Source: Spirosoma linguale DSM 74
Lineage (GTDB): Bacteria; Bacteroidota; Bacteroidia; Cytophagales; Spirosomataceae
DNA: 64,000 bases
Assembly: GCA_000024525.1 (NCBI GenBank)
Contig: CP001769.1
Span: forward strand, 3,815,001-3,879,000
Reading direction: 5' to 3'
Shown: in pieces, positions 58,044-64,000 of the stretch
Numbering within the stretch: the stretch's first letter is position 1
Layout: each line of letters begins with the position of its first letter
Position numbers and translations under genes: made by a program
The notes under the pieces: model-generated
What the model was told of the DNA's origin: nothing
The model's input: only the letters and a program-made list of their open reading frames with translations
Databases searched by the model: none

Positions 58044-60866
58044 TCACGCGCTTGCCGGTGATTTTCGGTATTCCGAAGGGGTCTTTTGCGTGTGCTGCTT
58101 AAAAAAAGTCGTGAAGTAGGCTGGTGAGCTGAAGCCGGTTTCGTAAGCGATTTCGGCCATTGTTTTGGTACTTTCAGTCAGCAGACGCCGGGCCTTTTTC
58201 AGGCGTATTTCGGCTACGTAATCAATCACGTTCATATCCAGCAGGGCCTGCACCTTTCGGTAAAGTTGCACCCGCGACAGGCCCATATCGCGGCTCAGCT
58301 TCTCGACGCCAAAGTCGGGGTCGGTGAGATTTTGCTCGATTAGTCCGGTTAACTCATTCAGGAACTTCTTGTCCTGCCGATTACCCGCACCTGCCTGCGA
58401 CAGAAAGTCGGATGCGTACCGTCGTTGCCACTTCTCCCGATTGGCGAGCGTGGTACGCAGCACTTCGAGTAGGTACGTGGTGTTGAACGGCTTGGTGATG
58501 TAAGCGTCGGCTCCGGCGCGGGTGCCTTCAATGCGTTGCTCCATTTGCCCTTTGGCCGTTAGCAGCACCACCGGAATGTGTGACGTACGCAGATCAGCCT
58601 TTACGCGCTGGGTCAGCTGCATACCATCCATACCCGGCAGCATGATATCACTGATGATCAGATCGGGTATCACGTCAATGGCCCGTTCCCAGCCTTTTTC
58701 GCCGGTACCCTCGGCAATAATCTCAAACTCATGACCCAATCGGGTGGTTAGAAACGTCCGGATGTCGTCGTTATCTTCAACGACCAGCAGGGTCCCCGAC
58801 CGTTTTTGTGTGAGATCCGCAGGGAGCGTACTCTCCTCCTCTTCCACATCAACCAGCAGGCGCGGAGAAACGAACGCCCCTTCTCTTAATGTATTTCGAG
58901 GCCCCGACTGATCCATTTCCTCCTCGGCCAGATGGTCCTTGCCCAGAGGCAGCAGAATGGTAAACGTTGTTCCTTTATCCTTTTCGGACTTCACACTGAT
59001 ATCACCCTGATGCAATTGAATAAACTCCATCGACAGCGCCAGCCCCAATCCTTTCGAGAGGTTGAACGGTCGGGTACCGCTGAAGAACAAGTCGAAGGCA
59101 TGTGCCTGTTCATCGGGCGTCATACCCTCGCCATTATCTTCTACCTGAATGCATACCCGATTATCCAGCACATCCAGCCGAACATGAATCAGCCCACCCT
59201 TCGGCGTATACTTGAACGCGTTAGACAACAGATTGACGATGACTTTATCGAGCTTCTCTTCGTCGAACCAAACCGGCAGGCTGGCTTTCGACGGCATAAA
59301 CCGAAGGTCGATCCGCTGCTTTTCCGCTTTGCGTTTGAAATCCTGAACGATATCCTGAATGAAGGCAACCAGGTCCTGTTCAACCGTACGAAGGCGTTGT
59401 TTACCGGCATCTGTTTTGCGGAGGTCCAGCATCTGATCGATCAGCCGCAGCAGCCGATAGGCGTTTTTCTGGATGAGGGCCAGGTTACTTTTCAGGTCGT
59501 GGGAACTGACGGTCTTCTTGGTCAGCAGATCCTCCGTCGGCGTTAGAATCAGGCTTAAGGGCGTATTGAATTCGTGAGAGATATAAGAATAAAACCGAAG
59601 TTTTTCTTCCGTTGCCAGCCGTGCCTGCTGCGACACCGCTTCTATTTTATCTTTCTGTTCCCGTATTTCTTCGTTTTGGCGTTCAAGCGTCCGGTAAGCT
59701 GTTTGCTTCGACCGGAAGAGGTACAACGCCCAGCCCCCCAGCAGCATAACGACGATCAGGCTGGCCAGCGTGATGTATAAGGTGTTTTTCTGGGACGCGT
59801 AGGTTTGTGTTAGGGCGTCAATGCGCTGGCTTTGCTTTTCAATGTCGACTTGCTGGGCCAACAGCTTATCGCTTTGTGCTTTTAGTGCCCTGACATTCGA
59901 CCCATCTATCTGAATGGAGTTGAGCACCTGTTCCCGTTTTACCGATTTTCCGGCCAGAATCCGCGTAGCTGTCTCAATGGCTTCTTCTCCACCCGTTGGG
60001 TACAAAAAGCTGGCTTTCAGAATTCCGTCTGTAATTGCCTGCATACCCGCGTTGGGACCCGGTAGAGCGTCGATTCCAACGAAATCAAGTTTTTTTTCGA
60101 TACCCTTCTGCTTACAGACGGCATACGCGCCAAGGGCCATTACATCATTGTGGGCAAATACCAGATCGACATCCTTCAGGGTGTTCAATTCCGCAGCCAC
60201 TACCCGACCTACAGTATCGCGCTCCCACTGTCCATTCAGTTCTTTAACCACCTGAATGCCGGGGTATTTCCTTAACTCCTCCAGAAGTCCCCGGTGCCGT
60301 TCCTGAGCCGGTGATGAACTGGGCAACCCCCAAATTTCAACGATCCGTCCTTTCCCTTTTAGGTGATTGCCAATAAAAACACCCGCTAACCGGCCAATTT
60401 CGACGTTATCGCCACCGATATAAGCGTTGTAGGACTCTGTTTCGATTTTACGATCGAGCAGAATGACCGGGATACCTCGCTTAAAAACGTCTTCGATAAC
60501 TTTGGCAAATGGAGCCACTTCATTGGGTGAAACGATCAGCAGATCGATGCCCTGATCGATCAGTGCCTGGATCTGGCTAATCTGGCGGGTCGTGCTGTTT
60601 TCGGCATCTTCGTAGAGGAGGGTGTAATTGGGATGAAACGTCAACTCCCGTTTCATATCATGCAGCATCGTCTTTCGCCATTCGTCGCCCCCTGTGCATT
60701 GCGAGAAGCCAATCCGGTATGTTTTGGTCTTTGTTGCCGACTGACAGCCTGCCATCAGCAGCAGCAGCGTTACCGAGAGCAGAAAGCCAAAGGTTCCCTT
60801 ACTCAATCGCGATTTAATTGATCGAAGCCTATAGACAGCTACAAAGCCACGAAGGGTGTAACTCAT
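58044..60866 (-). CDS. PBP-sensor hybrid histidine kinase/response regulator with AraC output
   Basis: 940 residues from ATG 60866; an ATG 24 bp earlier lies at the predicted transcription start and is less likely. Order: lipoprotein-like signal (LLLLMAGC), periplasmic sugar-binding domain (YRIGFSQCTGGDEWRKTMLH, PVILLDRKIETESYNAYIGG; about 45-330), membrane helix (LYITLASLIVVMLLGGWALY), HisKA (FYSYISHEFNTPLSLILTPT), HATPase (NLLSNAFKYTPKGG, DNGEGM, GLGLALS), receiver (LLVVEDNDDIRTFLT, LIISDIMLPGMDG) and C-terminal AraC helix-turn-helix (LSRDMGLSRVQLYRKVQALL). One protein thus senses a sugar and binds DNA. It is divergent from a LamG protein. Confidence 0.9.
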   Translation of the reverse strand: MSYTLRGFVAVYRLRSIKSRLSKGTFGFLLSVTLLLLMAGCQSATKTKTYRIGFSQCTGGDEWRKTMLHDMKRELTFHPNYTLLYEDAENSTTRQISQIQALIDQGIDLLIVSPNEVAPFAKVIEDVFKRGIPVILLDRKIETESYNAYIGGDNVEIGRLAGVFIGNHLKGKGRIVEIWGLPSSSPAQERHRGLLEELRKYPGIQVVKELNGQWERDTVGRVVAAELNTLKDVDLVFAHNDVMALGAYAVCKQKGIEKKLDFVGIDALPGPNAGMQAITDGILKASFLYPTGGEEAIETATRILAGKSVKREQVLNSIQIDGSNVRALKAQSDKLLAQQVDIEKQSQRIDALTQTYASQKNTLYITLASLIVVMLLGGWALYLFRSKQTAYRTLERQNEEIREQKDKIEAVSQQARLATEEKLRFYSYISHEFNTPLSLILTPTEDLLTKKTVSSHDLKSNLALIQKNAYRLLRLIDQMLDLRKTDAGKQRLRTVEQDLVAFIQDIVQDFKRKAEKQRIDLRFMPSKASLPVWFDEEKLDKVIVNLLSNAFKYTPKGGLIHVRLDVLDNRVCIQVEDNGEGMTPDEQAHAFDLFFSGTRPFNLSKGLGLALSMEFIQLHQGDISVKSEKDKGTTFTILLPLGKDHLAEEEMDQSGPRNTLREGAFVSPRLLVDVEEEESTLPADLTQKRSGTLLVVEDNDDIRTFLTTRLGHEFEIIAEGTGEKGWERAIDVIPDLIISDIMLPGMDGMQLTQRVKADLRTSHIPVVLLTAKGQMEQRIEGTRAGADAYITKPFNTTYLLEVLRTTLANREKWQRRYASDFLSQAGAGNRQDKKFLNELTGLIEQNLTDPDFGVEKLSRDMGLSRVQLYRKVQALLDMNVIDYVAEIRLKKARRLLTESTKTMAEIAYETGFSSPAYFTTFFKQHTQKTPSEYRKSPASA

Positions 60867-60894
60867 GAAAGAGGGACAGGTTTTCGGCACTGTT

Positions 60895-60925
60895 CAAAGA
60901 TAATGTATAAAGAATTGACGGCAAA
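60895..60925 (-). promoter_or_regulatory. Bacteroidota promoter of the hybrid kinase gene
   Basis: On the minus strand TTTG (60922-60925) and TATCTTTG (60895-60902) are separated by 19 bp, matching TTTG-N19-TAnnTTTG. The predicted start near 60888 leaves about 21 nt before the ATG at 60866. No other feature was seen in the rest of the 60867-61168 gap, apart from a TATCTTTC string (61093-61100) that may be the -7 box of the LamG gene. Confidence 0.6.
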
Positions 60926-61168
60926 GTGCATAAAACGACAAGAGCAAGCTAATGGTATTTCATTTAAAGACGGCTAATCTGTGTCAATTATCAAAGCTGG
61001 ACAAATTACATGTAAAACATGATCTATGGTATACAAACACTACATGCATCTTCTTTATAAAAAGCTGATTAGTACACGGGAGAATAAAAATTTATCTTTC
61101 GAGCGAATCAATTCCAGTTACTGAGCCTATTTAAAAGTTTCAACAGGCTTGTTAAAAACACAGTTAAA

Positions 61169-62092
61169 ATGATCCGTTTATCCATAGTTCTTTTATCACT
61201 ACTAACAACATTAAGCTTTGCTCAGGCACCTTTAACCGGTTTGATTGCTTACTATCCGTTTACCAATAACGCCAATGATGCAAGTGGTACAAATAATAAT
61301 GGAGTTGTTTATGGCGCCACGCCAGTAGATGGCCAGAATGGACTGGCAAATAGTGCCTATCGTTTTGCGGATGGTAATAAGATTATTGTTGCCAATAACA
61401 CTTCATTGAAGATCACGAATGAATTCTCGTTTAGTGCATGGGTTCGATTAAGGTCTTTCGCCGGACGCAATAACACCGATGGGTCATTATCATCGTACGG
61501 AACCCACGCCATTTTCGCTAAAGATTGCGATCAGGGTTGGTTTTCCTGTACGTTAATAACAGATAGTAAGACGCCAAACACGGTAATTCTTTCCAGTGGC
61601 AACTGGCTGGGTGGATGGCAGTATTATTACTTTACGTATACGGTCGGAAACTGGGTACACGTGGCCATTGTGAACAAGAACAATAGGCTGGAGCAGTATA
61701 TAAATGGCAAAATGGTGAGTGCTTCTTTTTCGAACATCGACTTTACACAGGTCAACTCGGCTAATCTTTATATTGGTGGTATGGCATGCTGGCCCTATTT
61801 TTTCAATGGCGACCTGGATGAAATGCGTTTTTATAACCGTGGAATAACCGAGTCGGAAGTGGCAGCTATGTACGAGTTTGAGAAAAAGCCCATCTTCTCC
61901 ATAAACCATGGCAACTGGAATGACACCAGTGTCTGGTCATGCAACTGTGTTCCCACATCTACAGACGTCGTTCAGGTGAGTCATTCCATTTCGGTTCCCG
62001 CCAAAACGGCAGCCTATGCCTGGAACGTTCAATATAATTTAAATGGTCAGGTGGCACTTGAATCTGACGCCCGCCTTATACTGAGCAAGTAA
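61169..62092 (+). CDS. Secreted LamG (concanavalin-like) protein
   Basis: 307 residues with a signal peptide ending near SFAQ. Residues about 22-235 form a LamG/pentraxin-like lectin domain: LIAYYPFTNNANDASGTNNN, FSFSAWVRLRSFAG, NWVHVAIVNKNNRLEQYING, LYIGGMACWPYFFNGDLDEM and RFYNRGITESEVAAMYE. The C-terminal 65 residues (INHGNWNDTSVWSCNCVPTS) are a beta module common at the ends of exported Bacteroidota proteins. It probably binds a glycan at the surface. It may be regulated by the divergent sugar-sensing hybrid kinase. Confidence 0.82.
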   Translation: MIRLSIVLLSLLTTLSFAQAPLTGLIAYYPFTNNANDASGTNNNGVVYGATPVDGQNGLANSAYRFADGNKIIVANNTSLKITNEFSFSAWVRLRSFAGRNNTDGSLSSYGTHAIFAKDCDQGWFSCTLITDSKTPNTVILSSGNWLGGWQYYYFTYTVGNWVHVAIVNKNNRLEQYINGKMVSASFSNIDFTQVNSANLYIGGMACWPYFFNGDLDEMRFYNRGITESEVAAMYEFEKKPIFSINHGNWNDTSVWSCNCVPTSTDVVQVSHSISVPAKTAAYAWNVQYNLNGQVALESDARLILSK

Positions 62093-62257
62093 AACCGAGT
62101 TGTCATTTTGTCAATCTATCATAAACCGAAATGCCCGGAATAACCATGCTTTTCCGTAACTACATCTGCACTATGATACGCTAAGCCAGATTGACACCTT
62201 AGATTTCGGGGCTCTCGCCCAGTTACCCCAATACCGCTCGTCCAAAACGCAGAATCT

Positions 62258-62344
62258 GGTTATTGGATATTGGTTATTAGTTATTGGGTAATTGGTCAAC
62301 CAATAACCATTAACTCAATAACTACTAACCAACCACCAATTACC
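62258..62344. repeat. Imperfect palindrome of GTTATTGG/CCAATAAC words
   Basis: Several copies of GTTATTGG-like words on the left are mirrored on the right as CCAATAAC-like words, centred on ATTGGT-ca-ACCAAT (62291-62304). The palindrome touches the stop codon of rodA. It probably acts as a terminator or is one of the extragenic repeats of the genome. Confidence 0.45.
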
Positions 62345-63620
62345 GTCTCGTCAGTGCCGTTCTGCGGGAGTCAAGTTTCAGAAAAATAAATAATAGAATA
62401 GAAAACGACCAGAGCGAAGAGCCTCCGTAACTGAAAAATGGAAGGGGAATGCCGATTACAGGCATCAAGCCAATCGTCATTCCGATATTTACCATGACAT
62501 GAAAGAATATGATCCCGGCGACACAGTAGCCGTACACCCTGGCAAACTTTGTTCGTTGTTTTTCGGCCAGAATAACGATCCGTGACACCAACCCAACGAA
62601 TAGAGCAATAACGACAAGACCGCCAATAAAGCCGTGCTCTTCGCCGATCGTGCAAAAGATAAAATCGGTGCTTTGCTCAGGCACGAAGTCAAACTTGGTT
62701 TGTGTACCTTCCAGGAAACCCTTGCCCTGAAGTCGACCGGAACCGATGGCAATTTTGGCCTGCGTTACGTTCCAGCCTACGCCAAGCGGATCGACTTTTG
62801 GGTCGACAAGCACTTTTATCCGGTTGCGCTGGTGCTTTTGCAGAACGTTATTGACAAAGAAATCGACCCCGGTAACATAGCCAATCATCACAACTCCTAC
62901 CAGCCCGATTGCCAGTAAATTGGCCATTGTGCGGTTATAACGGGGCATCAACATAATAATCAGTCCCAACAAGGCACCGATACCAATAAAAATATACAGC
63001 TTGGGGAAAATCAGGGCCAGCACAAACAGTGCAGCCGCCGTTATACCCACTGCCGGAATCCAGCTTGGCAGCCCCTCCCGGTACAGCATGATTGTAAACG
63101 ACGCAAAGACAAGCGTTGAACCGGTTTCGTTGGAGGCTAGAATTAACAGACAGGGAAGAACAATAATGCCCCCAATATACATCAGGTCCTTTTGCCTGGT
63201 CAGGTTAGTTCCGGGCACATCCAGGTATTTAGCCAGCGCCAGTGCGGTGGCGACCTTTGCGAATTCGGCGGGTTGAATCTGAAATGCTCCAAATCTAAAC
63301 CACGACCTCGACCCGTTGATGTTCGTTCCGGCGAATAGAACCAGAATCAACACCAGGATCATAAAGCCATAAAAGACAAAGGCAAAGGTGTCGAAAAACG
63401 TGTGGTTGACAACCAGAATACAGATAATCAGAATTACCGTTGTGCCAATCCACATCATCTGCTTCCCGGCATTGGTCGACATATCGAACAGGCTGGTATG
63501 ATCTTCGGGACTATAAACGGCGGCATAGACATTGAGCCAGCCCATTGTTACACAGCCCAGGTAGAGCAGGAGCGTGAGCCAGTCAATGTTTTGTGAAAAT
63601 GGGTCGTTGTTACGGGCCAA
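62340..63620 (-). CDS. rodA: RodA, rod-shape peptidoglycan glycosyltransferase
   Basis: 426 residues from a TTG at 63620 (LARNNDPFSQNIDWLTLLLY); an ATG at 63710 exists, but the 30 residues before the TTG come from a repeat and are not conserved-looking. SEDS family with about ten membrane helices. Key regions: WFRFGAFQIQPAEFAKVATA with the catalytic-region Arg/Gln/Glu, KLYIFIGIGALLGLIIML, and the C-terminal GIPLPFFSYGGSSLWSFSIL. RodA polymerises lipid II glycan strands with PBP2 for cell elongation. It follows mrdA, the usual arrangement. Confidence 0.92.
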   Translation of the reverse strand: MARNNDPFSQNIDWLTLLLYLGCVTMGWLNVYAAVYSPEDHTSLFDMSTNAGKQMMWIGTTVILIICILVVNHTFFDTFAFVFYGFMILVLILVLFAGTNINGSRSWFRFGAFQIQPAEFAKVATALALAKYLDVPGTNLTRQKDLMYIGGIIVLPCLLILASNETGSTLVFASFTIMLYREGLPSWIPAVGITAAALFVLALIFPKLYIFIGIGALLGLIIMLMPRYNRTMANLLAIGLVGVVMIGYVTGVDFFVNNVLQKHQRNRIKVLVDPKVDPLGVGWNVTQAKIAIGSGRLQGKGFLEGTQTKFDFVPEQSTDFIFCTIGEEHGFIGGLVVIALFVGLVSRIVILAEKQRTKFARVYGYCVAGIIFFHVMVNIGMTIGLMPVIGIPLPFFSYGGSSLWSFSILLFIFLKLDSRRTALTRR

Positions 63621-63651
63621 AGCAATGTTAAGATATAAGATATAAGATGTA

Positions 63652-63726
63652 GGATGTAGGATATAAGATGTGTAACGATACCGGATTGCAATGCAACCTA
63701 TGTCATACATCTTATATCCTACATCC
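63652..63726. repeat. 20-bp perfect inverted repeat between mrdA and rodA
   Basis: The 20-bp arms 63652-63671 and 63707-63726 are perfectly complementary around a 35-base loop. GGATGTA and GATATAAGATGT words repeat within and just before the left arm. The element fills the mrdA-rodA gap and extends the rodA reading frame spuriously. It may modulate rodA expression within the operon. Confidence 0.55.
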
Positions 63727-63727
63727 T

Positions 63728-64000
63728 TTAGTTTCCGCGTAGAACAGCAGCTACGACCGGCTTCGCTTTTGTGTCGGTCATCAGGGGTTTAGGCACTGGA
63801 GCTGGCTTGTGTTGGGTAGTATCCTTTTTCGGGGATACGGGTGCTGGTTTTTTAGACACGGGCAGTCCACTGATGGGTGGCATATAGTTGGATGCCATAA
63901 CCTGCTCTTCGAGTTTTTTGGCTTCTGTCTTCCGCTTCAGGTAGCGTTCGGCTACCAGAGCGGCTACCGAAGCGGCTGCCTTACCGCCCCAGCCTGCATT
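63728..64000 (-). CDS. mrdA: C-terminus of penicillin-binding protein 2 (partial)
   Basis: 90 residues plus stop, running off the right edge. NAGWGGKAAASVAALVAERY is the characteristic end of the PBP2 transpeptidase domain, where NAGWGG and the following helix are conserved. A Lys/Pro-rich tail (SKKPAPVSPKKDTTQHKPAP) follows. PBP2 is the periplasmic DD-transpeptidase partner of RodA, encoded next on the same strand. The tail is cytosol-distant and low complexity. Only the 3' end is present. Confidence 0.82.
   Translation of the reverse strand, partial: NAGWGGKAAASVAALVAERYLKRKTEAKKLEEQVMASNYMPPISGLPVSKKPAPVSPKKDTTQHKPAPVPKPLMTDTKAKPVVAAVLRGN

Noticed and set aside
63621..63710. ATG-started N-terminal extension of rodA
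   Set aside because: The residues are encoded by an inverted repeat with iterated words and are not RodA-like.

Overview
The window looks like chromosomal DNA of a Bacteroidota member of the order Cytophagales, closest in style to Spirosoma and its relatives. This is inferred from gene content: DUF5686 and OMP-barrel outer-membrane proteins, LytS/LytTR pairs, a PBP-sensor hybrid two-component protein, an RND-TolC fusion, TAnnTTTG-type -7 boxes and weak Shine-Dalgarno signals. No rRNA, tRNA or CRISPR array was found. Most of the window is compact housekeeping or accessory DNA of moderate GC. About 53.0-58.0 kb is AT-rich and carries mobile DNA.

Layout. 0-4.5 kb: end of a surface-polysaccharide locus on the minus strand (lipid/sugar transferase fragment, two glycosyltransferases, a phosphotransferase-fold protein lacking its catalytic Asp). 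4.6-6.0 kb: two paralogous single-domain response regulators, each preceded by a sigma54-like promoter and 10-bp-phased TTCCA/TGGAA half-sites. 6.3-18.4 kb: SDR, a conserved unknown, a divergent App1-phosphatase/lipid-kinase pair, fdhD, a DUF5686 protein, pyrR, pth, a secreted small protein and an RlaP-type nucleotidyltransferase. 18.5-21.6 kb: a DUF5060 glycoside hydrolase followed by a 51-residue peptide gene and a DUF692/MNIO enzyme, a chryseobasin-like RiPP unit. 21.6-31.5 kb: membrane AraC regulator, a duplicated-domain secreted protein, two large beta-barrel proteins, a porin-like protein and a DUF5694-like protein. 31.8-33.6 kb: LytS/LytTR pair, the kinase split at a run of seven A. 33.8-40.0 kb: heavy-metal efflux operon (His-rich protein, RND-TolC fusion, adaptor). 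40.2-46.4 kb: VOC protein, aldo/keto reductase and a fructan operon (sugar porter, fructokinase, GH32).

46.7-53.0 kb is a tightly packed eight-gene operon: flavoprotein, methyltransferase, type III polyketide synthase, SDR/enoyl-reductase-like protein, hotdog dehydratase, beta-ketoacyl synthase, acyl carrier protein and phosphopantetheinyl transferase. It probably builds its own acyl-ACP starter, converts it to a phenolic lipid or pyrone, then oxidises and methylates it.

53.2-58.0 kb: an IS630-type element with TA duplication sits inside a small membrane-protein gene whose frame is restored if the element is removed. A 130-bp MITE-like element with a TAGG duplication lies nearby. 58.0-64.0 kb: PBP-sensor hybrid regulator with a good promoter, a LamG protein, then rodA and the 3' end of mrdA (PBP2).

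The strongest candidates for undescribed biology are the type III PKS operon with its dedicated acyl-ACP system, the MNIO RiPP pair, and the paired sigma54-like response-regulator promoters. Several large perfect palindromes between genes look like a repeat population of this genome.
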